Positions 1-8,643 of a stretch of 64,000 bases of DNA are shown one piece after another (the stretch's first letter is position 1; every line of letters starts with the position of its first letter). A model generated the notes under the pieces. It made no database searches. It had not been told where the DNA came from and saw only the letters and a program-made list of their open reading frames with translations. Origin of the DNA: Nymphalis io (lineage: Eukaryota > Arthropoda > Insecta > Lepidoptera > Nymphalidae); assembly GCF_905147045.1 (NCBI RefSeq), contig NC_065905.1, positions 4,650,001 to 4,714,000 on the forward strand, read 5' to 3'. A program made the position numbers and the translations under genes.

Positions 1-237
1 TAAGATATTTTGTATAAATTAATGTAACAAAAATAAAACATATATTATGTGTATTTATACATATATAAATTCTATCTTTTACTGGGTTGTTGTTATATAA
101 ATTCTTAAATGACAATAAAAAATAAGCGATGTTCCAGGCGTAGTATAGTAGTCGTTATATAGATATCAAAATGCAAATTTAAATACCATTATTTTCGACG
201 TAATGACTGAACTATTATTCTAATATACTTCGTTGAC

Positions 238-587
238 TGCCTCGTTAGTGTAGTGGTTTGATATGAGGCCGCAGATCCGGAGATCCTGGGTTCAATTCCC
301 AGGCTGGGCCAATAGAAAAAGTTATTGGGGATTTTCTTTCAGAAAATTCTCAGTGGCAGCCCGGAGTCTGTAAGTTAGAAGTGTGTACACTCCCGTGCCT
401 CGGAAAGCACGTAAAGCCGTTGGTTCTGTCCTGTCCTGAACTCTTTCCGGTCGTGTCGAATTGCCGTTCCATCGGGTTATGAAAATCAGGGAATAGAGAA
501 TGCACCTGTGCAATTTGCGCACTCTTGTGCACTAAAATATTTCCTGCGTAGTTGACTAATCACTATTGAGATTGACTGGAGGACATT
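238..587 (+). mobile_element. SINE-C, full-length tRNA-derived SINE
   Basis: The tRNA-like head starts at TGCCTCGTTAGTGTAGTGG, which serves as an A box, and carries the B-box-like GGTTCAATTCC near 289. The body has the markers CAGAAAATTCTCAGTGGCAG and CGGAAAGCACGTAAAGCCG, which recur at 37.1 and 52.9 kb. It is non-coding and presumably pol III transcribed. Family membership is seen directly by comparison inside the window; the tRNA origin is inferred from the boxes. Confidence 0.8.
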
Positions 588-947
588 ACTTTGAAATATT
601 TTGTAACAATTTAGTTGAATAAAATCTGTGTGAGTGTGTGTATGTATCAATGTGTGTCGTGTTGTGCCTAAATGATCGTTTCATGATATAATTCATATTC
701 GCGTTTTCAAGCCACGGTTTACCTTTAACTTATCAGATCTTTCACATCATTAATAAAGTTGGCTGCTTTGAAATTATAATCATCTCTGATAAATCTCGTC
801 TCTCCATAAATACGTTGTGTCGAAGTAATTTCGTTGAGTAGATTTATACATTAGCATGTTTAAATATGACAACATGCACAACTCTTTGAAGTGGCGGAGA
901 AACAATAATATTATGTATCATATGAAATAACTGAGTATGGTTACTGA

Positions 948-1246
948 GCTGAGATGGCCCAGTGGTAAGATCGCGTGAATCTTAACCAATGATCGTGGGT
1001 TCAAGCCCGGGCAAGCACCACTGAATTTTCATGTGCTTAATTTGTGATTATAATTCATCTCGTGCTTGACGGTGAAGGAAAACATCGTGAAACCTGCATG
1101 TGTCTAATTTCACTGAAATTGTGCCACATGTGTATTCCACCAACCCGCATTGGAGCAGTGTGGTGGAATAAGCTCCAAAAACCTTCTCCTCAAAAAGGGA
1201 GAGGAGGCCTCAGCCCAGCAGTGGGACATTCACAGGCTGTTACTTG
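948..1246 (+). mobile_element. Metulj-type SINE, full length, with target-site duplication
   Basis: The tRNA-like head has GAGATGGCCCAGTGG (A box) and GGGTTCAAGCCCGGGC (B box). The body carries GTGAAGGAAAACATCGTG and ends with GACATTCACAGGCTGTTAC. A 10-bp direct repeat, TGGTTACTGA, flanks it at 938-947 and 1247-1256, as expected for target-primed reverse transcription. Nearly complete, so fairly young. Confidence 0.88.
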
Positions 1247-1306
1247 TGGTTACTGATTATGTAATTTATATATAGGAATAATAATAATTATAAAATAACT
1301 TTATTC

Positions 1307-1449
1307 ACAAAAAAAAAACAAAGACAAAATTAAGGTACAAAGACATAAAAAAAAGTATTAACAATGTGATATTTGATAATTTGGTGAAAAGGTCGTAGCC
1401 TCGGCTAGGTTGCTTTGCTCAGTCTACGCCTTGTACATATGCTGCCAAC
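1307..1449. repeat. Direct repeat R1 (pair with 2562-2705)
   Basis: A block of about 143 bp starting with an A-run and ending near CTTGTACATATGCTG. It is repeated in the same orientation 1,255 bp downstream with only about ten differences. It could be two insertions of one short element or terminal repeats of a small non-autonomous element. The family is not recognised. Confidence 0.75.
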
Positions 1450-2561
1450 GTTACATCGTCAGTGCAGTGCAATAAAAGAAGATAAAATTACTGAAATAAT
1501 AAATTTATGTTAATACAATTTTATAACACGCCCAATAAGTAATTTTAATTAAGTATAAAATAACCGTATGTAATAATAATAATTAATTTAATAATAAACT
1601 TATTATTAATAATGAAATTTATAATTATTAAGTAATAATTTAAAACGACTCAACTATAAGTGCTTGTAAGAGCTTACTTGCATAACATATACTCGTATTT
1701 TGATAATGAATATCCCTAATATTAAAGAAATACTGTCAAAATACACATTTAAATATCATAACACATTAATTTACAAACACTACACAAAAATATTACAACA
1801 CTGCACAAAAACATTACACAAAAAAAAACGTGAGGTGAAGACTTTACACATAAAATAAGTGTTGAAATAGAGTTGAAATGTTCGTACTAAGCAATGTGCT
1901 TTAACCACTAAAAACGGATTCAACCTTATGAAAGGCTAGCAAAAAATAAATTGACTGACTTTAAAATACAAGTTTAAAAACACAACAGACTTCAGATCTG
2001 AATCTTAAATTTCAGAATAAATAAAAATTATCTAATAATATAATATTGACACAAGTGAAATCTCTCATTTAGTTAAAATGAAATCAATTTATATTTATAA
2101 TATTATGTGTCATATAAAAAAATGCTTACAGTTAATGTTATAATATCTTATTTTTAAAATATATAAGTTAGACATTCTTCCGATAATATATCTTAATTAT
2201 CCACACTCGGCGACCTCATAATGTGTATTTTCATAAAATAATCGATTTATGTATAACTGATTTTGTATAAATGTAGAGAGCATTGGCTCTATCAATCGAC
2301 ACAATAAAAATATTACATAAATATTTGCCATGCCAAAAGTTTTGCTTTAACGTATAGAACTTTGACTTTAATTGCCCTTGTAAGGAAAAAAGATTTTGAA
2401 GGGCATAAAAGGATTATCTTGATTCATTGAGAAGAAAAGTGAAGTTTCCTTAAAAAGTGCGACGAAGCGTCTTGTAACTGATTTTACTAATAACAAGTGC
2501 TTGCAATGCTTTTTGATAGACACAATATGATACTTTAATATGAAAAAAATTTATATATATT
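1450..2561. other. AT-rich interval between two direct repeats
   Basis: About 1.1 kb of very AT-rich DNA with no ORF above 60 codons. I see no convincing tRNA primer-binding site next to R1 and no polypurine tract next to R2, so an LTR-type internal region is not supported. Confidence 0.5.
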
Positions 2562-2705
2562 ACAAAAAAAAAACAAAAACAAAATTAAGGTACTAGGCCA
2601 TAAAAAAAAAAAATTAACAATGTGATATTTGATAATTTGGTGAAAAAGTCGTAGCCTCAGCTAGGTTGCTTTGCACAGTCTACGCCTTGTACATATGCTG
2701 TCAAC
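2562..2705. repeat. Direct repeat R2 (pair with 1307-1449)
   Basis: Second copy of the R1 block in the same orientation, with the same A-rich start and the same GTAGCCTCAGCTAGG core (GTAGCCTCGGCTAGG in R1). The differences are scattered substitutions and A-run length. Confidence 0.75.
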
Positions 2706-2940
2706 ACATTTTAAATTACTATATATATAGTAATGTAAGTTTTTGACGTTTGAAAATCGAATAGATTATAATACTATGCAAAGTGACCTAATCAATTTTA
2801 GTTACAGGAAATAAAGATGATCACACAAAACAATTGAATAAATGAGCGGAAAAAGTGACATCATTTTGTTTAACTTCTTTGAACAGTTACGAAAAATGTC
2901 AATATAAGTTTTCTTTAAATCTAATTTTTTTAATAATTAA

Positions 2941-3208
2941 GCTAGGCGGACGAGCCACCTGATGGCAAGTGGTCACCAACGCCCATAGACATTGGCATTA
3001 TAAGAAATGTTAACCATCGCTTACATCACCAATGCGCCACCAACCTTGGGAACTAAGATGTTATGTCTCTTTTGCCTGTAATTACACTGGCTCACTCACC
3101 CTTCAAAAATGTAATACAATAATACCAAGTACTGCTGTTTTGCGGTAGAATATCTGATAAGTGGGTGGTACCTATGCAGACAAGCTAACACAAAGCCCTA
3201 CCACCATT
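2941..3208 (-). mobile_element. SINE-A copy, antisense
   Basis: Reads GGCGGACGAGC, CACCTGATGGCAAGTGG, then ends in CAAAGCCCTACCACC, the reverse complement of the family head. It carries the older diagnostic AAGATGTTATGTC. The region around GGAACACAACAATACC is altered to a short AT-rich stretch. Confidence 0.85.
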
Positions 3209-3369
3209 ATTTCATCATAACTCCATTTAGAGAAGAAAAGTGACCGAGGCCGTTTATGAAATTATTGAATAAAAAGGAGAAAGCTCTGTTATTTATAATG
3301 GATCAATATATTTATATCACATATAATGTATTTTACTAAAGATAATTTATCAACTAATATTTTTGTTCA

Positions 3370-3660
3370 ATGTTGCCAGCTCGTTGGCTTAGATAGATGA
3401 GACTGCAGATTCTGAGATCATGGATTCAAAGTCCAAGTAAGACCGAGACGATTAGATTTATTAAGTTTTTCTGACAAAAAAATACTAGGGTATTGGGATG
3501 CTGGCAGTGTGGCAATCCAGTACTGTAAAAGTGGTTCTGTGCCTTATCTTCCTTTAGTCTTGAGCACCTATATTGTATTGTAGTATACATTCTTATCTAC
3601 AATATCTCCGCAGTCAACGAGTCGGCTTTGAGAATCACTCCGTGACGGAAATAGGTTAGG
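3370..3660 (+). mobile_element. Degraded tRNA-headed SINE related to SINE-C
   Basis: GCTCGTTGGCTTAGATAGATG resembles the SINE-C A-box region and CATGGATTCAAAGTCCAAG a decayed B box. The downstream body has diverged from the full SINE-C copies, so subfamily and 3' end are uncertain. Confidence 0.45.
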
Positions 3661-4078
3661 ACGTCATAATTATTTCATTTGTAATTACAATATTTTATAT
3701 CAAAAATAAAAACTTTTTGCACAACGCTCTTCCACTACGACTTTCCAACATTAACCCATTTTATTTTCAACAACTGTCTTGTCTACAGTCTGCTCTGCCA
3801 CAAGAGCTCACTTCACTGTTATTGCTGGCCGTCGCATAGAATGACTGGAATTAAAATTTGGCCACGAGCCAGAGCCAGTCTGCGTAATAATAGTTTATCT
3901 CTCCATTGTTTTGTTCGAGTTTTTTTATGTTAATAATTGTAACGAAAATATTTTGAACGAACTCTCAATAGTTACTTAGTTCGTGTAGTACTTTAATAAA
4001 GTTAGTCGTTGCAATGAGTTGCGGTTATGTTGACGCCGAAGATAAACTATCTACGTGGCGATTTTTTATATTATAGTT

Positions 4079-4321
4079 AGGCACGGGAAAATGGGCCACC
4101 TGATAGTAAGTGGTCACCGCCGCTTATAGACATTAGTGTCACAAAGCCAATAAGCCTTCAAACTTTGGAATTAATATGTTACGTCCCTTTTGCATGTAGT
4201 TACACTAGCTCACTCATCCTTCAAACCGGAACACAACAATACTAAGTATTGCTGCTTGGTGGTAGAATATGTGATGAGTGGTTGGGCTACCCAGATGGGG
4301 TTACACAAAGTCCTACCACAG
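4079..4321 (-). mobile_element. SINE-A copy, antisense, diverged
   Basis: Recognisable landmarks in order are GGGCCACCTGATAGTAAGTGG, CCGGAACACAACAATAC and CACAAAGTCCTACCAC. Many substitutions mark it as an older copy. Confidence 0.78.
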
Positions 4322-4394
4322 CGATTCCAACATCACATACCTCACACAACACACAAGCTCAAGATAATTTATACAAACAAATTATACACATGAA

Positions 4395-4547
4395 TTTTTT
4401 TTATATAGAATAGGGAGGCGGACGAGCATACGGGCCACCTGATGGTAAGTGGTCACCAAACGCTCTTAGACATTGGCATTGTAAGAAATGTCACCATCGC
4501 TTACATAGCCAATTCGCCACCAACCTTGGGAACTAAGATTTTATGTC
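4395..4547 (-). mobile_element. SINE-A copy, antisense, 5'-truncated
   Basis: Begins with the T-run that is the complement of the A tail, then ATAGAATAGGGAGGCGGACG. Similarity stops after AAGATTTTATGTC, so only the 3' half of the element is present. It belongs to the younger TTTTATG subfamily. Confidence 0.82.
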
Positions 4548-5041
4548 ATGCTATTCTTTTCTATACATTTTAATAAAAGTAGGTATTTAAGTAATATTTG
4601 TTTAAAACACTTGCAAATTATGTATACTCGTTGTTTTAGTGACCAGCATAAAACGCTCATTTCAATTTGCAGTCTTTGTTATCTACTTTTTAATAACTTT
4701 TCCTTATATTATGTGACATAATATAAAGTTTTATCTACTATTTGAATTTTTATCACTTCCTCATACCATAAACCTACTTACCACATTCTGAATGGATGAA
4801 ATTTATACTTAAAAATATTAGGTCAGTAGAGTGATTCTTTAGCACACGGGTACGCTCTGGCGCTTTGGTAAAATACGATCTTAGTCGACGAAGATATTGA
4901 AGTTCATATACACTTAATCCACCTGTCGAAGGTATTTTAGAATGTTATTTTAACGATTGGTAAAGCATATTAGCTTTTTCTTCTCCAAAGAATTGCATCG
5001 CACAAAAGTCCATCTTAGCATTCTGCCAATCAACCTTTATG

Positions 5042-5102
5042 TTAAGAAGACGACAAATATATTATATATCCCCATGGCGACAAATATATTATATATCCCC
5101 CT
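5042..5102. repeat. Tandem 26-bp repeat, two units, at LINE fragment tail
   Basis: On the plus strand CGACAAATATATTATATATC occurs twice (from about 5050 and 5079), followed by CCC each time. It sits where the LINE poly-A tail would be expected and may be the 3'-terminal repeat of this LINE subfamily. Confidence 0.65.
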
Positions 5103-5399
5103 TTCCCCCTCCTGTTACAACCCGTAAGATGCCTCTTCACCTCTCTCGTCACGGGGACACGTAAGCTGGTAAAGAATTCCATCTTTTGGAAGTGCGACAA
5201 AGAAAGGAGTTGCCAAATTTCTTTGTGCGCGATGGAATTAATGTCACAGTTAGGCGGTGACATCGAGAGCCAGCACGCGTATACTTGTGAAGGAAGGGGG
5301 CAGCAGGAATTAGAGAGAATAACTCCTCAGAGCTCTCGCCGTGATACAGTCGATAGAAAGCGCTCAGTGCTGCTATTTCTCGACGCAATTGTAAAGGAT
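5045..5399 (-). pseudogene. LINE-1-related fragment: RT C-terminal region and 3' tail
   Basis: Minus-strand translation across 5388-5150 closely matches the C-terminal part of the LINE at 8.2-10.7 kb, sharing REIAALSAFYRLYHGE, CHRLTVT and NSFLCRTSK. The frame breaks near 5150, where sequence upstream of the GEEASYGL-like end is shortened. The 3' tail differs from LINE-1: it has two copies of a roughly 26-bp unit containing ATATATAATATATTTGTCG. Its 5' end is joined directly to SINE-A at 5399/5400. A dead, 5'-truncated copy of a sister subfamily. Confidence 0.82.
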
Positions 5400-5649
5400 C
5401 AGATATTCTACCGCAAAACAGCAGTACTTATTATTGTTGTGTTCCGGTTTGAAGGTTGAGTGAGCCAGAGTAATTACAGGCACAAGGGACATAAAATCTT
5501 AGTTCCCAAGGTTGGTGGCGCATTGGCTATGTAAGCGATGGTTGACATTTCTTACAATGCCAATGTCTAAGGGCGTTTGGTGACCACTTACCATCAGGTG
5601 GCCCATATGCTCGTCCGTCTTCCTATTTTATAAAAAAAAAAAAAAAAAG
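5400..5649 (+). mobile_element. SINE-A copy, sense, 5'-truncated, fused to LINE fragment
   Basis: Begins inside the element at AGATATTCTACCGC and lacks the GGTGGTAGGGCTTTG head. It runs through CCACTTACCATCAGGTGG to a TTTTATAAAAA tail. Its 5' edge coincides exactly with the 5' edge of the inverted LINE fragment. Confidence 0.86.
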
Positions 5650-6064
5650 GATCGAGGGTGTTTGTGACCTTTACATCGCCAATCAGCCATCAAATCAATC
5701 AATCAATCGCCAGCAAAAATCAATGTTAAAAGGAATTCGTCTACAAGTCAACTTCCTACAACTACAGCATCTATTTGAGGATATAATTACGATTTTGTTA
5801 CAGCTATTAATGTCTCAAAGGATTACTAGCTATTTACCTGATCTCTATAACTAATAAAGGACAGTACAAGCAACGTCCCATTTATTTAATATAATGATGA
5901 CAGCTAATAATTAGTTTCTGGTACACTGTATGATGGATTATATAATTAACTACTGCTATATAACCTAGTTTAATCGAATATTAATATAATTTAGTACTTC
6001 AATAATATATTTTATGTGTAAGTAAATATTAAACATTGATAGCTTTATTTTTCAATTCAATATA
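5650..6064. other. AT-rich DNA without recognised feature
   Basis: No long ORF, no repeat recognised, only simple ATCAATCAATCAATC-type sequence near 5690-5705. Confidence 0.4.
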
Positions 6065-6306
6065 ATAATAATAATAATATCCTGGGACATTATTCACACA
6101 CGGCCATCTGATCCCAAATTAAGCAGAGCTTGTGCAATGAAACCCAGACAACTGATGTACTACATATACTACTTTTCTTTTGTAAATACATACTTCTTTA
6201 GATAATTACAACCAGTCTCGGGACAAACATAAATGTTCATGCACAAAAATGTCAGTCCTGACCTGTCGGCGCGAAAGGCAAGTCTACCAATCACGCCAAC
6301 CGGCTT
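6065..6306 (-). mobile_element. SINE-B copy, antisense
   Basis: Starts with an (AAT)n run (complement of the ATT tail), then CGGCCATCTGATCCCAAATT and TACTTTTCTTTTGTAAATACA, ending in ACGCCAACCGGCT, which complements a tRNA-like head. The B-box region is eroded compared with the 51.6-kb copy. Confidence 0.8.
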
Positions 6307-6999
6307 ATCAATATATGATGTTTTTAACAAAAAAAAAAGATTGTTTTATGAAATATATTGAGAGAGTGAGCGATTCAATGAAATGAATGAAACAAATAAT
6401 TATTACAAAATTGAGGAAAACATACATACATATATGAACACGGATATTGAAATTTGAATTTCAATAAACTGACGTTAACGCTAATATTAACGATACTAAA
6501 TAACGTTCCGTTTCTGTTGTATTAATAACCAAAAATAAAATGAAAATTGAAAATGAATTGGTTGACAGACATAGAAGAAAAAAATACTGACCTCTTATGC
6601 CCTCGCCTGTTTTAATATAGATTAAATTTACGCTATGCAATTAAATTAGAAACATGTTCAAGTCATATACAAGCCATATGCCTAACCGTCTAGTTTCAGT
6701 CAGTCAGTTCTACATCATATGTTTGAACTGGACTCCTTTGGATGCAGTGTTCTTTGATGTGAGATGTGTCTGCGCTTGCAGTGACAAAGCCAAAGCGTAT
6801 CCATACAAAATTGCAATAAAAAGTACTACACGAACTCACCCGTTTCACATCATTGAAATGCATAATTAAAGGTCTGAGGTTCAAACCAGTTTCTTCTATC
6901 GCATTATTGAAAATTGCACTCTTTGCTTTCAGCGATGAAAACCGCACGCTGCTTTAGAACGGGTTAGTCAACACATCTGACACATGCAGGTAGTTTTAC

Positions 7000-7289
7000 T
7001 TGGTGGTAGGGCTTTGTCCAAGTCCGCTTAGATCCATATGGATGATATGGACTTATCAAATATTCTACCGATAAACACCAATACTCATTATTGTTGTGTT
7101 CCCGTTGGAAGGGTGGGTAAGCCAGTGAAACTTTAGACACAAGGGACATAACATCTTAGTTTCCATGGTTAGTGGCACATTTGCGATATAAGGAATGGTA
7201 AATATTTCTTACAGTGCCAATGTCTATGGGCACTGGTGACCACTTACCATCGGGTAGTCCATTTACCTTTCTTATCTTATCTTAAAAAA
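7000..7289 (+). mobile_element. SINE-A copy, sense, old
   Basis: Head TGGTGGTAGGGCTTTGTCC, then ATTCTACCGATAAACACC, and a decayed 3' module CCACTTACCATCGGGTAGTCC followed by a short A-run. The many substitutions suggest an old insertion. Confidence 0.8.
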
Positions 7290-7504
7290 GTGGTTAGCAA
7301 GCACGAATTGAATTATAAACTCAAATTAAACGGATAAAAACTTACTATTAGTCATCTCGGCTCACGGGTATTACTTGTGAAGTATATGAAAACTTAAAAT
7401 ACTTTTTGAAATGTTCTTTCAGAAAGTATTTCCATCTTTTGTACATAGATAATAAAATAATAAGTTACTTAATAAGCTTATATAACATTATAATCTATTC
7501 TATC

Positions 7505-7650
7505 TTATATATCTAGTCAGTAGCGTATATGACTATAGTCTCCGAAGTCCTGGGTTCGATCCCAGACTTCAAGCTAACCTACGAACATGGGTTAGCTTGA
7601 CATCTGGAAGTTAGCAGTGACCAACTAGCTTCTCAAATTGGAATATTATG
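7505..7650 (+). mobile_element. Diverged tRNA-headed SINE fragment
   Basis: TAGTCAGTAGCGTATATGAC followed by CCTGGGTTCGATCCCAGAC (a good B-box match), then TCTGGAAGTTAGCAGTG, which resembles the SINE-C body. Not a functional tRNA: there is no acceptor-stem partner for the 5' end. Confidence 0.45.
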
Positions 7651-7792
7651 AAACTAAATATACTTAAACAATTAATATAACATTGACCTAACTTACATTT
7701 CCTTCCTACACCATCCTTTTCTTATTATATACTTTATAAAACATATTTAGATATCTGTTTATTTGATTAGGGTTTTTTTTATAAAAACACAA

Positions 7793-7920
7793 CTGGTGGT
7801 AGGGCTTTGTGCAGGCCCGTCTGGGTCGGTACCACCCACTCATCAGATATTCTGCCGCTAAGCAGTAATACTTAGTATTGTTGCGTTCCGGTTTGTAGGG
7901 TGAGTTAGTTATAACAATTA
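7793..7920 (+). mobile_element. SINE-A copy, sense, 3'-truncated
   Basis: Head CTGGTGGTAGGGCTTTGTG through TTCCGGTTTGTAGGGTGAG; similarity ends at about 7920. Losing the 3' end is unusual for a retroposed copy and points to later deletion. Confidence 0.8.
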
Positions 7921-8164
7921 CTTTCATAAGCAGTTTAAAAAATATATTATATTTTTGTTAAATTATATTTTTTTAATCTATTTGATTATTAATTTAATTA
8001 AACAAATGATAAATAAATTTGTTGTCGAATTGGAGGGCATTAGTAGCCACGACACAGTTCAATCCTATTGTGGTTACTATTGTTTTGTTACTATCGTATA
8101 TATTGTTGATGATATATATAAATTGTTAAAAATAAATAAATAATTAAATAATAATTAGAGAATT

Positions 8165-8322
8165 ATCCGTGCAGTCTACTATGCTGTGTACTATGCGTCG
8201 GTCCCTTGGAAGGAACGTTGCGTCAGTGGGAATGACCCGACAGCTAGTGCCGCTGCTGTTGCTGGCGGGATCATGCTGGGAATGGAATACTACATTCCTA
8301 GCTCAGATCTCGTCAGTAGGAG

Positions 8323-8325
<3 letters not shown>
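8165..8325 (+). pseudogene. LINE-1 endonuclease domain, C-terminal remnant
   Basis: Open in the frame starting at 8165. The translation contains YYASVPWKERCVSGNDPT and GIMLGMEYYIPSSDL. The pattern of PW, RC, DP, an Ala-rich helix and GMEYYIPSS is typical of the sequence between the AP-endonuclease and RT domains of jockey/CR1 ORF2. It is cut off by the T-run of the SINE-A at 8326. The upstream catalytic endonuclease is absent, replaced by AT-rich DNA, so this is a 5' truncation. Confidence 0.72.
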
Positions 8326-8361
<36 letters not shown>

Positions 8362-8641
8362 GAAAAGGAAGGCGGACGAGCATATGGGCCACCTGATGGT
8401 AAGTGGTCACCAACGCTCTTAGACATTGGCATTGTAAGAAATGTCAACCATCGCTTACATATCCAATGCGCCACCAACCTTGGGAACTAAGATTTTATGT
8501 CCCTTGTGCCTGTAATTACACTGGCTCACTCACCCTTCAAACCGGAACACAACAATATCAAGTATTGCTGTTTTGCGGTAGAATATCTGATGAGTGGGTG
8601 GTACCTACCCAGACGAGCTTGCACAAAGCCCTACCACCAGT
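8326..8641 (-). mobile_element. SINE-A copy, antisense, inserted in LINE-1
   Basis: Starts with a run of about 35 T, the longest tail in the window, then ATAGAAAAGGAAGGCGGACG and the full element to CCCTACCACCAGT. It belongs to the younger AAGATTTTATG subfamily and shares TTACATATCC with the 29.4-kb copy. LINE coding sequence lies on both sides, so it landed after LINE-1. AGTA at both edges may be a short target duplication. Confidence 0.9.
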
Positions 8642-8643
8642 AA

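Noticed and set aside
238..310. tRNA gene at the window start
   Set aside because: Same reasoning: head of a SINE-C copy with full body following.
1450..2561. LTR retrotransposon interior between R1 and R2
   Set aside because: No gag/pol-like coding, no primer-binding site or polypurine tract recognised. Kept only as a finding to test.
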